64,000 nucleotides of DNA from Tenodera sinensis (lineage: Eukaryota > Arthropoda > Insecta > Mantodea > Mantidae), in contig CM060963.1 of the NCBI GenBank assembly GCA_030765045.1, positions 118,605,735 through 118,669,734 on the forward strand, in the 5' to 3' direction. Below, in pieces: positions 12,860 to 24,299 of the stretch; position 1 is the first letter of the stretch, and each line of letters opens with the position of its first letter. Both the position numbers and the translations under genes were made by a program. Below the pieces are notes generated by a model, which worked only from the letters and a program-made list of their open reading frames with translations, was not told where the DNA came from and ran no database searches.

Positions 12860-15236
12860 ACATAAGTTAAAAATAATAATGCAACTATTTATTAGGACAT
12901 TTATCTATATGCATGTTAAAAATTGGTGAAAACCATAAAGTGTGGAAAATTATTTATAATTCATGGATTGCAGTGGTTGTCATATTATGTACAAAATTCA
13001 CATTATATGTCCAATTAAATTTACCACTAAGCATCACAGAACATGTAACTATGCAAAAATAACATAACTTTTACCCTAAAATATGACATTTTGTTTTAAT
13101 ACAAATCAACACCCCTCATATATAATTTAATAGCTAAATAACATTTTGTGATATATTAAATGTAGCAGCTTTTGCTGTTTTGAAGGAAGCAGTTAAATTA
13201 ATAGATCTTTAAATATGTATTTTATTTGTTTTAAACTAGTTTTCATTTTGTGTGCACATCTTCAGTATTAGGTCTGTTTAAAATCTGATATGATCTGATT
13301 TCTATCCAAAATTACTAGTGACCTAGCCAAAGGCTCTTTCTTCATCCCTCACTCCCTTCTGTCATTTGTTTGTATACTTGCTTGCTTTCTCCAGATTACA
13401 CCACAGTGCTGCTGCATTAAGGAACATAAGAAGTTTTATCTAGCCAGTGATAAATTTGCAGAACATAGACTTTTGCTATTGGCATATAAGTGATACTGAG
13501 ATAATGAGTTAGTGGATGGAGGTAAATAAACTTTTTGATTAGTCAATTTTGGGTGTCAGTATGATCTTTCAACATATTAACTCAAGACAAATAGATTGAA
13601 ACTGGCTTTAAGAATTTCAAGGCCCTTAGCCAGAAAGATGATGTAACAACTGCCATTGAAGAAGGAAGAGAAATTGATTGTACATTTTTAATTAAAAACT
13701 GAATGGTTCATGATGACTGATTGATTAGGACTTTTGAACTACTTAAACAATTGCAAGGTTGTTGAAAAGGGTGTGAATATAAACAAGATAAATATCACAC
13801 ATATATTGAAGAGAAATACATATCAAGCTTGATAGCAAAGAGTAAGAGCTGCAAGATCATACGAGCTCATTCACAGAGCTAATTGATCTGAGAACTTTAA
13901 ATTCATGTGGTAACATCAAATTATTTTAAATTTTACAGATTAGTTTAGTAATTTTAAAGGTCGTGTTTCATGGATACAAAGTAAGAAGTATTAAGAACTT
14001 TTCAAGGCTATCCATAAACACAATTTAGCTTGGAAATAAGTTGTCTAAGTTATAATGGAAGATACTGGGCTTACACTGAGAAAACAAAATAAGTTCAGGT
14101 ACTCACCAGAATTTTAGAACTTTCCAAATCATGCTCATGCTTGGTTGAGATGCCCCTTCCAGGAAGGGAGCTGAACGTCAAATCACCTACCAAACAGCAT
14201 TAATGATCTTACATCCTATTCTGATTAAGAGCTGAAATTCTTAACAGTGGGACACACTGAGTTCATCAAATCTGACATAAATCTTTAGTACTTATTATGA
14301 ATGCAAAACCAAAGTGAAAAAAGTAGGTTTACAGTAGTTCTGTATACAGCCCAACTTAACTACTGCCAGAAAATGTATAATATACTGAAATAACTCAGGA
14401 ATGTTGCGAACCTAAATGTAGTAATTCTTAATTTACAACAATGATTATCAACAGCTAAATGATGAGGAAAGTATGAACCAAACTGTTTTGAGTAAAGTGT
14501 ATTGTATGTTGACAAGAATTTTTATGGAAGGAATCTCAGCTGCTCTTCACATCACCAAGTGGTATACTGTTGCAAGGAAATGCAAGGTTTTAGTATGGAA
14601 GAAAACCAAACAGAAGCTTCCATAATTTTTGTAATTATAAATTAATTTTCACAGAAATTTGAACCTAATTATGCTGGTACATTAGACAGTGATCTATTCA
14701 GCAGTAATAACAGTCTTGAAAATGTGCCCATAAAGATGTAAAATGATCACCTTCTGTTGACTAAACTTACAGTGAAATTTTAATTAAGCTAAGCATTTCT
14801 GTGTATACAGAAGAAAGGGCCCATATTGTGAACATAGGTCATCCAGAACACAGGCAGTATGTACCTGGAAATATATGCCAGATATTATCAAAACAGAAGT
14901 AAACCAAATGGAATTGCATATAACCAGAAAAAAGATGTCTTTCCAATTGTTAGGTCTGGTATAACAGTAATAAATGTTAACAGTCCCACTTGACACAAGC
15001 TTTTGTTAACTCAAGATAGAAGTAAATTGATTTAACTTATTATTTAACCTGATATATCAGGGACAGTAAGTGCCTAATGAGGAAGCATTAAACTATAGGA
15101 CACAAAATGGAGCATTTATGCTGTTAAATATAAAGCTGGCATTGTGATAATCAATAATAGAAAATATTACCTAACCAAAGCTAAAGTCACCTAACATGCT
15201 AGCTATTTTTCTTTCTATCTTCTTCATTTATAACTA
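12860..15236. other. Intronic sequence, no gene seen
   Basis: AT-rich. No recognisable ORF, RNA or terminal repeats. Confidence 0.5.
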
Positions 15237-15238
15237 TA

Positions 15239-16464
15239 CTGGTGTGCAAAGCATTCTGAACACTTATACATTTTTTTAAAAATGGTTGCAGCATCCATTA
15301 CTGATGCATTGGATATTGCTCATAGCACTATTAGCAATGTCATCAGAAGATATCACAAGACTGGAGAGTATAAAAGACAGTAAGGATCTAGTCTTTGATG
15401 GTCTACAAGTGAATGAGATGACAGATATGTCGTCCTCACCACTTTACAAAATTGGCAGTCAACTACAACAAATATTGCTCATTGACTAGCAAATGTTCAA
15501 GATATAATGGTGTCTGCTAGTACAATAAGAAGAAGGCTCAGGAAACATGAATGGATATCAAGTAGGCCATCCAAGGTACCAAAACTTCTCACACAGCATG
15601 TTGTACATGCACAATGCTTAGAGTTGCACATCTAAACATTACACATCAACACATCAATTAGACCATGAAAGACTGGGAGACTGTCTCATTCATGGATGAG
15701 TCCCATCTTACTCTATATTCTTCAGATGGTCACTGTGCATATGGAGAAGATGAGGGGAGTTCTACACAGAAGCTATATTATAACCAACAATGCCCTTCAG
15801 TGGAGGTTCGATTAGGTCTGGGCTGGAATTTCTGTTGCAAGCCACACAGAACTCCATTGTATAATCACCTGCACCATGACAGCATGCAGGTACATTAAAG
15901 AATGTATCCATGAAAAAGTTGTACCACATGTACCATTTGTTTGTGATCATTTTATTCTAATGCACAATAATATTAAGCCACACATCAAGCAAGAAGTTTC
16001 ATTACAATAAATCAATTAGGCATCAATGTTATGGGATGGCCAGTGCATAGTCCCAACCTCAATCCTATAGAGCTTATTTGGGAAATTCTTATGAGAGTCT
16101 GCCAAAGAAGAAATGTACCTGAAACCATAAATGAACTTCAAGTTGCTTTGGAAGAAGAATGGGAAAATATCCCAAAGAAATTAAAAGAAAAATCAGGGTC
16201 AACTAGTAGATGTCATTAGAGCTAGGGGTAATACAACCTATGAAGTCATACTCAAAAAAGTGCTAACAAAGAACACTTTTTTGCTGTAAATGATAGAAAT
16301 AGTTTATTTTCTGCCATTGTCGTAAATTCTAAATAAATTTTTTTTTCTATTAATGTAATGTTTCATTCCTGATTTTAGGTTATTGCCAGCTGAAAAGCTT
16401 TTTCACTCATTTATGACAGTCTTAAAATGTAAAATGTAAGTGTCCAGAATTTTTTGTTGGTTAG
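15239..16464 (+). mobile_element. Tc1-like transposon
   Basis: About 1.2 kb bounded by related terminal repeats. The left end CTGGTGTGCAAAGCATTCTG compares with the reverse-complemented right end CTAACCAACAAAAAATTCTG; both continue into ACACTTA-like sequence. A TA precedes the left end. It carries the broken transposase at 15290-16240. Boundaries are good to a few bases. Confidence 0.7.
15290..16240 (+). pseudogene. Tc1 transposase relic, active site altered
   Basis: Reading through frameshifts gives HSTISNVIRRYHKTGEYKR (helix-turn-helix region near 15320-15380), then STIRRRLRKHEWISSRPSK near 15510-15580. FMDESHLTLYSSDG follows at about 15690 (first catalytic Asp). HNNIKPHI at about 15965 is where family members have HDNARPH, so the second catalytic Asp is Asn. 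GWPVHSPNLNPIELIWEIL near 16035-16100 carries the third acidic residue. Several stops are present. It is dead by both frame and active site. Confidence 0.8.
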
Positions 16465-17072
16465 TGAATTTTTATAAGTGCAAGAAGTTTACATAGAAAT
16501 TGTAATAATTGAAGGAAATTTATTGGAAAATTGCTTCCTATACTTAAATTGATATGACACTACAACACTTCAACTTTTTCAGTTTTCATTCCTTTATTTC
16601 AGTGTCCATTCTGTTTCACTATTTATCTTCCATATCTAATTATCTTATACTCAATTATTGCTGCATTTTTGACAAACATGTACACACTGCTATTTCACGA
16701 ATATTCTATAAATGAACACAAACCAGACATAAAACAGTGGCGGTATAAATATAATATTATATATATATCTCTTCATGACATTTTTCAAGGTCAATGATAT
16801 CTATTCAGCCTTTTAAATAACAGGTCACACTTCAGAAGTCAGAAATCTACCAACTTTCTTACATTTTGTGCAGATATTTTCAAGATCTATTCTAATTTCA
16901 TTGTCCTGCTACTCACTGAAACAGCATATAATTTGTCAATGGTGGTACCATTCCAAATATAATTTTTTGATTTGTTAGTGTCTAGAACTTTGGAACTAAA
17001 CTTGTATCTATTTGCCTGTTTTAAACTTCAAATCAGCTGTTGTTTGTCTATCTATTACTGCTAATAAGAAAT

Positions 17073-17170
17073 AGAAGGAGGAGGAGGAGGAGGAGGAGGA
17101 GGAGGAGGAGAAGAAGAAGAAGAACAAGAAGAAGAAGAAGAAGAAGAAGAAGAAGAAGAAGAAGAAGAAG
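17073..17170. repeat. GGA/GAA microsatellite
   Basis: About 11 GGA units grading into about 20 GAA units with one ACA interruption. In the sense of the kazrin transcript (minus) this is a long UUC/UCC pyrimidine tract. Confidence 0.9.
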
Positions 17171-17454
17171 GATAAGATTATTGTGAGATAAATGTGTCTT
17201 TTATCTCAAACAATAGGAAACCTTTTGTGAAGTGTGTTCATATGTTTAAGGTGAGAAGGTAGTTTATTTTGTGGATTTGTAGTTGTTAAAATTTTAAATC
17301 TGAAAAATAAGAAAATGAAATTTAAACTCTTATGGAGCAGCCTTTAAATTGTGATTGTGTATTGAATGTGAATATTTAGTGAAGTTATGGTTAAACTCAA
17401 AGCAGTTTTTCACATTTTTACATTTTTTCATGTAATAGTATATGTGTATGTGGT

Positions 17455-17665
17455 GATTGGAAAGTGTTCAACAGCCCTAGCACCTCAACTTAAAGGTTTT
17501 TTGTGCTATTCCTATCTCCTACTAGCAGTCCAGTGAACTGAATACTGGAAGAATATTTGGGCTTAAAAACCCCATGCCTATGGATGGAATTGAACCTGGG
17601 AACATTCTGTGACTGGAAACCAGAGCTGTCATGCTCTAGGCCATTGTTCATGAACTAGGCCACTT
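17455..17665 (-). mobile_element. tRNA-derived SINE
   Basis: On the minus strand GGCCTAGAGCATGACAGCTC (A-box-like, about 17640) and GGTTCAATTCC (B box, about 17595) form a tRNA-like head. It is followed by a body running to about 17460. No clean target duplication was identified. Confidence 0.55.
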
Positions 17666-18005
17666 TCCTATGAAGTTAGCACTTTTAAAATAAATATCTT
17701 CATTATAGTTTAGCCGAAAATGTGATCACATTTCAACAATTATATTTTAGTACCTATTTTCAGCTCTGAAATAATGACAGGTAATAAAATAATGAGGATT
17801 TTACAAACAAAATGTTAAGCTTTCATTTAAATATCTTAAATTGTATTTTGCAATATGTACCAAAGCTTCAAGAAATAAGTTAATATGTTAGGTGATAACC
17901 CCTGCTTTGAGGACGTTCATAATACTAATTCATTTCCATATTATGTTATGTAACATAACACTGGATTGAGTACCCAAGTCTATCTTGTGTAATTATAAAT
18001 AAATA

Positions 18006-18037
18006 TGTGGGTGTGTGTATGTGTGTGTGTTTGTATT

Positions 18038-18072
<35 letters not shown>

Positions 18073-18096
18073 CGTGCGAGAGAGAGAGAGAGAGTG
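18006..18096. repeat. GT then GA dinucleotide microsatellite
   Basis: (GT)n with interruptions to about 18070, then GCGAGAGAGAGAGAGAG. The Leu/Ser/His-rich frames on the minus strand are artefacts. Confidence 0.9.
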
Positions 18097-18099
18097 AAG

Positions 18100-19564
18100 G
18101 GAGAAGGGGAGAACATATAATAAAATGAAGTTAAAATGCCTTTCTGTATCCCCACACCAAACATTACACAGTTGCAATATTCTTAATACATTAACTAACT
18201 TGACAACCAATGATGATAATGTAATGCTAACAACAAAGGATTGTTAATTATAAAATATTTAAGATTTCAGGCTTGTGATACATACCTAAAATTATTTATG
18301 CATTCTCAGTGGTTTCCTTCCCTTATATTTTAATTTAATACAAAATTAAGTTTAGACTGTATTTTATATAGAAATTTTGGAAGTTCATCTGTTCTAAAAC
18401 AGATGTACTTCTAAAATGTCCTTATTTACTTTAGAAAAGCAGTAAGGAAGTCTTAAGTACCCAACATTAAACACTGAATGTAGGTTTAGATTAGCAATTA
18501 ACCTTGAATAGCAATGCAGATGCTTTTTAGTTTTAAAACATTTTTGTTATAAACAGGCCTGTAAAATCAGAAACTGATCATTACAAGTTTATCACAAAAA
18601 TGAAATCCACTGAACCGGTATGTGAAAGAAAACAACATGTTTCATAATTATTAACCTCTCTTACAAGCATTTAGCTCGAAAACACAAATTTTACTCAATT
18701 GGTATAAGTAAGATGAGACAGTTCCTAATTTATGGATATTGGTTATCATCTTATTTCACTGACTATATTGCTAACCCTCCAGGTATTTTGATTTGTATAT
18801 TCCAACATTACAAGCCTGTTTATAGTAATATTAATACATTAAATTGAAAGACATCAAAGTTATTAAATTATATTATTCTATAAAAATCATACTAGAATGT
18901 CGGACTAAATGGTGACTTGAGAGCTATGTTTGCTTCTAAAACCTTTAACTTATCTTTTTGGAAGATATACTCTTTTTGGAACTAGTGCATTATGGGCAAA
19001 ATAAAACCTTGTCATTTTACACATACATTTTAGTCGTTGTTACCAATTACTGCTGAGGTGATGAAATGTCATCCCAGGGACGGACAACCAGACGGATCAG
19101 TAATCTATAGCAGTTAAGCCTCTGGACCTATGTAGCAGAATAATATGTGGGAGTGAGGGCAAGCAAAGCTTTGAGCTATTTAAGAATTCTGAATAATTTG
19201 TCACCTTTTTGATATTTATGTTGCTTTTACAATCTCAATTTGAACTCCAAGAATACTATTTCATTTGCTTAATAGTATCAGTGTTTGTAAAATCCATGTA
19301 GTTTTATTATTAATGTGATTTGCATGATTAGCAATGTCAGATGCTCAGGATTCAAGGTCTTTCCCAAATTTTTTAACTATAAAAATGTGCTTCATAATTT
19401 TGAAAACTGTTCAGGAGAATGAAATTATATGAGAAATGAGAATTATATACTTGCAGTAAATGATTCTTTCACATTACTGTTATTAAATTCATATAAGAAT
19501 TTGTTTTATTTTATATTTTGTGTTCAATAGCATATGTATAATACGGTAGGTTTACTACAAAACT
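18100..19564. other. Intronic sequence, no gene seen
   Basis: AT-rich. A slightly GC-richer patch at 19040-19150 (GGGACGGACAACCAGACGG) is unassigned. Confidence 0.5.
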
Positions 19565-20275
19565 AGGGCAGCATGGTCCATCTCCTAGACACCTACTGCA
19601 TGATTTGGCTGACAGTCACATGGCCTGTCTCCTGATCACATATGCCTGGATGTCAAATCAAATCTTTAATAATATTAACAATTATCAGAATAAACCAAAA
19701 TATACCTTATCACAGGAGATGTTAAAAATACCGTCCATCTGCAACAATACATCTACGGCACCATCGGAAGAAATTTTCTTTCACAAACATCAGTTCAGCT
19801 TCAGAAATAGCATTAATTTCTCTTCAATATTTGTTTTAATTTTGTCTTGTACAAGGTACTTAAGAGATTTTCGAGGTGACTGTTCTAACCTTTCTTGGAT
19901 TTCATCCGTGAGCACATGCCTATAACAAATGTTTCTCGTCTTCCTAAATTTATTTACAAGCAAATGAATGGTGTCTCTACTCAGAACACATATGCCAGAA
20001 AACACAGTATCAAATTGCCTTAAAACTTCCCCACAAGGTGATGTAAGCACTTACGTATCGTACATAAGCACTCTGTTGTACAACTGCAGTTGATTCATTT
20101 TGAAAACATAAGCAAAACTAAACACTCAAGCGCTCCTAATGTTATTCACATGTGAATAGGACTAGAACAGCACAAAATACCTCCCAAACAGAAGCAAGAC
20201 TGACACATGTGTAACAATTAGCCACACATGCAGAGAAATGTAGTGAAGGTTACATGGACCATGCACCTGCTGGCC
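19565..20275 (-). mobile_element. Internally deleted mariner-like element
   Basis: Outer ends share GCATGGTCCAT in inverted orientation (19570-19580; right end near 20254-20264). The minus strand starts with an N-terminal transposase segment at 20050-19850. It holds CGEVLRQFDTVFSG and RDTIHLLVNKFRKTRNI, a helix-turn-helix type start, then VLTDEIQERLEQSPRKSLK. It then passes, with loss of the DDE core, to the C-terminal EINAISEAELMFVKENFFRW and CRRCIVADGRYF at 19810-19730. The start and end of a transposase are therefore present without the catalytic middle, an intermediate on the way to a MITE. Confidence 0.7.
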
Positions 20276-20773
20276 AAGTTTAATAGTAAACGCACTATAT
20301 AGATTAATAAGTAATTATATTCATGCTATAAAATGAAGCAGGAGTTGGATAATTATTTGTCCATAGGATTTATCTCAGTATATAAAATCATTGGATATAA
20401 AAAGAGACTGACATCAATATTAAAATTACATTTCAAATTTAATTCTACTGAGAAACTATCAATTTCGTTTTATAGAAGAGAGTTTTCTTAAAACAGAAAC
20501 ATAGCATGTTGTAGAACGAGTGATGTTATACTCACATTTCTTTTCTAAAACATTTTATGAAAATTGTTCAATTATTTTACTACTGCTATAGAAGTTAGCT
20601 CTAAGCTTGTCTGAAGTTATAATGTCAAAATATAATTTTGTTTGTTCAATTAATTCAACTCAAACAGCAATTGGAACAAAACAGATAAAATAAAATTAGA
20701 AAGAAGGAACGAAAGCGGCAAATACATAAATATAAAAATATGCAAATAAGGAAATATGAACATAAATTAATGA

Positions 20774-20781
20774 TGATGATG

Positions 20782-20821
<40 letters not shown>

Positions 20822-20921
20822 GAAGAAGAAGAAGAAGAAGAAGAAGAAGAAGAAGAAGAAGAAGAAGAAGAAGAAGAAGAAGAAGAAGAAGAAGAAGGTG
20901 GCGACGACGATGACGATGATG

Positions 20922-20953
<32 letters not shown>
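20774..20953. repeat. GAT/GAA compound microsatellite
   Basis: About 13 ATG units, then 26 uninterrupted AAG units (20820-20897), then GATGAC/GATTAT units up to the MULE terminus. The poly-Lys, poly-Leu and poly-Phe frames in this stretch are artefacts. Confidence 0.95.
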
Positions 20954-22776
20954 CGGGCCACCACATTTGCACCACATGGATTTGCGCCATAATGTATTGC
21001 TGTGTATGGATAATGCGTTTGCGCCAATAATTCAAAACTAATAAGTGTATTTTTGTTCTTAGGTTGGCACCACGTTAACATGCTGGGACATATTTTATGA
21101 TTGAAAGAATTAAGATGTTAAGCAAAGCAATTTTCCTTCCCACTGACGTGTGCATAATGCGTGTGATGTGTTAAAAATTGCCATAACATTTTAAAAATGC
21201 GTGTATGGTTAACAACTGTCATAACATTTTAAAAATTTAAATGATTAAAATTTTAAAAATGCCTTGATTAAAATTTCTACTTCCAGGTTTTCATGTGGGT
21301 GCGGGAAGGGGGGGGGGGCGTTAAATGTATTTTACATAAGCAATACATGATATTTGTTTTTCTCTGTGTTGCTTTATGTAATTTTCTATTTTCTTTTCTT
21401 TGTTTTGTACTTTGATTCTTTTAGTAGGTTGCAGGTGCATGCCGTTAATTATGTATCTGTATATGTCTGAATGTGAACTGTAAAACAAGTCGTTGAATTT
21501 CCTGTTAAATGCCTCACATGCATTGTAGTTTGAGTGGCTTCAGACGATAGCTCGGCCCATGCTGTAGAATTAAACATGACCTCCTCAGATCTATAATAAT
21601 CCACCAGGTAGTCGCTAAATTCTTTTGGTATAACGACTTGTTATCAGTCATATCAAATACAAAACAATCACCTGCTTTATGTGGAGGTAAATAAGAAACA
21701 AAAACAATGTTTAAGCCACTTACCAACTTCAGACGAATTTTCTCTGAACACACTTGCTAGTCCAATGCTTTTTAGTTTACGCCACCATGCCTGGCTGAGA
21801 TGAAACCTACACAACCCACTAGTTGAGTTGTGTCACTCCATATTGACTTAATTGTTTCATTTATAGCAACCTCGAAATCTGCTACTATTTTCTTAGGTTG
21901 AAGTTTCAACCCTAAACACACACACTTTTCAACTATGGAACGAAACACCAAGGAATACCTATCTATGTTTTAATTTGGCAGCAAGAAAAAAGTGTAAAAT
22001 ATTTTGTGCTACATCTGAAAGTTCCATCTACGTAAAGTGTTTCTGCTTCACATAATCACATTTTGTTCGTGATCATTGAGTAGCACAAAATCTTCGTTAA
22101 TACAGGACATTGGTTTCACTTTAGTTACAGCTTCATGAACTTCAAGTATATTTGTAGGTAGTTTCAGCATATGGTGACATCATTCTGTGTAGATTGCTTC
22201 TTGTAATAGGTTAACATCACTGAAATGTAAGACACTAGCACAAGTCTCTGGAGTTTCATTCAACGTTGTACTTATTATAATACCTGGTTTTTCACTTGTC
22301 ACTAGCCTTTTTCCTTTTACAGGACAAACATACTTTTTGCTGTATGTCATCTCTTTCATTACAATGGTGATTATGGTCACCTAGAGCTTTCGTATTCATG
22401 TTTAACATTATTATTTTGGCAGGACAATTCATCACTGTGTAAGGACAGCGTATACGTCCACCTATGTATGTGTACACCTTATGAAACTTGAACTTATCAT
22501 ATACAAATAAGTCCTGTCCTCTGTTGCTGCCCCTTTTGACTACTTCCATGACAACCTCTACTGTTCAACAGTCTATCTGACAATGGCTATGTTCTCCCAC
22601 TCAAAGTGACCACTACTGAAACAAAACATGGCAACTAAGTACTAGTTGATTTATTGTACTGCCAATTTAAGAAAAATAAAAGTTCTTAGCCAAACATATC
22701 GTTGGCGCAAATCCATATCCCTTAAGAATAAACATACTTCCCATATATTAAATCTGGCACAAATCCACTGCCCCCG
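20954..22776 (-). mobile_element. FLYWCH-type Mutator-like element (MULE)
   Basis: A 1.8-kb insert lying exactly between a GAT/GAA microsatellite and a GATGGT microsatellite. The left end begins CGGGCCACCACATTTGCACC; the reverse-complemented right end begins CGGGGGCAGTGGATTTGTGC. Subterminal ATGGATTTGCGCC occurs in opposite orientation near both ends (about 20977 and about 22703). The simple-sequence flanks prevent a firm target-duplication call. Confidence 0.65.
21430..22560 (-). pseudogene. FLYWCH-MULE transposase relic
   Basis: The minus strand from 22549 encodes a FLYWCH zinc finger: SNRGQDLFVYDKFKFHKVYT, then RIRCPYTVMNCPAKIIM and DHNHHC, with the Cys and His pairs in place. Downstream in shifting frames come LYVDGTF with a C near 22030 (first catalytic region), then IVADFEVAINETIKSIW near 21860 and VGCVGF. 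VDYYRSEEVMFNSTAWAELS near 21600-21550 and ACEAFNRKFNDLFYSSHSDI near 21510-21450 follow. This matches the order in arthropod MULE transposases. Stops and frameshifts make it a pseudogene. Confidence 0.75.
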
Positions 22777-22838
22777 TGATGATGATGGTGATGGTGATGG
22801 TGATGGTGATGATGATGGTGATGATGACGATGATGATG
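22777..22838. repeat. GATGGT/GAT microsatellite
   Basis: TGATGATGATGGTGATGGTG and following, immediately right of the MULE terminus. Asp/Gly- and Ser/Pro-rich frames here are artefacts. Confidence 0.9.
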
Positions 22839-23359
22839 CAAAACCAAAATTAGATAGAAAAACCATAATTTTCATACCTATTGTTGTTATAATGTGTAAT
22901 TACCATTTATGTACTTTTCAAAGTAGACATGCATGAGGCACTTTTCTTCTGTAGTCTATCTATATATTAATGAAATGTACTAAAATGCAGATGATTTCAT
23001 GCTATGTCTTTGAAATAAAACAGGATGATTACTTAAACTATAATATATTTTGTTTTTTAATGCCGTTGATTAAGCTATATCTTAGTATTGATACTTAAAT
23101 ATTTCTGATTAATTTCTGATTAACTTTTTACTGGTTTATAATGGACACAAAAACAGTAATCATTATTAAGTTTGCAATTAAACACATTATAAAAATTTCC
23201 TCCCCCCCCCCCCCCTCTTTTTACACCATAGCATTCCAAAGTTTTATGCCTTAATAATAACCTGAGTCTCAAAATTTTCATTTGGTAATCATATTTAGGT
23301 AGGTATCTGTATATTTATGTATCAGCTGCTTGAATATAAAGGCCACTCAAATACAGGTA
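22839..23359. other. Intronic sequence, no gene seen
   Basis: AT-rich with a 14-C homopolymer at 23202-23215. Confidence 0.5.
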
Positions 23360-23586
23360 CAGAGGTATTTTTTAGAGGTAGCGCGTGACCTTGTCACTCG
23401 CACATATCCGAGCATCACGCAAAGCGATGGTGGGGGTAAGTTTCCACCAGCAGCCTGCTGGCTAGTGGGCTAGAAGTCGAAGAGATACTAACCAGACACC
23501 CCTTTTATCTCGCAATAAACAAGTGGACTTGACTATGTACTACTGCGCAGCATTACGACACACGCCACCTCTAAAAAATACCTCTG
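23360..23586. mobile_element. 227-bp MITE with near-perfect terminal repeats
   Basis: The left end CAGAGGTATTTTTTAGAGGT is matched exactly by the reverse complement of the right end; both run on as (A/G)GCG. TA lies on each side (23358-23359, 23587-23588). The internal sequence is GC-richer than the flanks and non-coding. TA target and CAG start suggest a Tc1/mariner (Tigger-like) parent. The unmutated ends suggest it is fairly young. Confidence 0.85.
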
Positions 23587-23754
23587 TATATCAAATTGTA
23601 ATATTTAAACTTTGAGTTTATTAAACTTAATTTCAGTAAAAGGTAGAACAGTGTTCCATAATTAAAATAAAATTTGGAGGGACTAGTTCCACTGAATGGC
23701 ATATTAAAATATCCTTGAAAATTTTCCAAACTTTCCAAATTAGAAGTTCAAATA

Positions 23755-24290
23755 AATGTAAATCTGTGGCACGACAGCCCATCTGGGCCAAGGCCCACTG
23801 TCCGACTGCTGTGTCCCCACATCTGTCCACCATTGGTGTCATGAGTGGGGTTGTTGTAGTGTTTAACGCCCGCTTTTACTACTACGGCACCGCAGGCGGT
23901 GACACTGATGATACGTGAAGATGGAGCACCGGTGGAATGAGATGGCGGGGGAAACCGGAGTACCCGGAGAAAACCCGCCCAGACGCCGCTTCGTCCACCA
24001 CGAATACCACATGCGGGTCCCTGGGATCGAACCCGGGCCGCCTAGGTGGTAGGCGAGCGCGCTAAACGCTCGGCCACGGCGCCGCCCATGAGTGGGGTGC
24101 AGTACTGGAGGCAGGACATAGTCACTGTCCTGGTCCCTCCTGACCAGTTATGCAGTCTTCTTGATCAGGGGCTGCTACTTTTCAATCAAGTAGCTCGTCA
24201 ATTGGTCCCTGAGCCTAACAAGGCTGAGTGCACCATGGACAAGGTCTCCCATCGGGAGAAAACCCTCAAGCTGACCAGAAGTTCAAATAC
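23755..24290 (-). mobile_element. SINE family 2 copy, split by another SINE
   Basis: Flanking halves 23755-23850 and 24087-24290 together match the copy at 55763-56106: TCTGTCCACCATTGGTGTC in the left half, GGGGTGCAGTACTGGAGG and CTACTTTTCAATCAAGTAGC in the right half. The tRNA-like head, expected at the right end, is lost. The interruption is the SINE at 23851-24086. Confidence 0.75.
23851..24086 (-). mobile_element. SINE family 1 copy nested in SINE family 2
   Basis: Flanked by the perfect 11-bp duplication CATGAGTGGGG (23840-23850 and 24087-24097). On the minus strand the head reads GGCGCCGTGGCCGAGCG and later GGGTTCGATCCC, which are pol III A- and B-box sequences of a Leu/Ser-like tRNA. 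The body then contains CGGGTACTCCGGTTTCCCC and TCTCATTCCACCGGTGCTCC, and the tail ends ACACTACAACAA. Other copies: 51761-52004 and 54172-54443. Confidence 0.9.
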
Positions 24291-24299
24291 AGTATTGAA

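Noticed and set aside
20655..21041. Poly-Lys, poly-Leu, poly-His and poly-Phe reading frames
   Set aside because: They are translations of the GAT/GAA microsatellite in all frames, with no conserved flanks.
24001..24086. Functional tRNA gene on the minus strand
   Set aside because: A and B boxes are present but the sequence runs into a SINE body, is flanked by a target duplication and cannot form a full cloverleaf.
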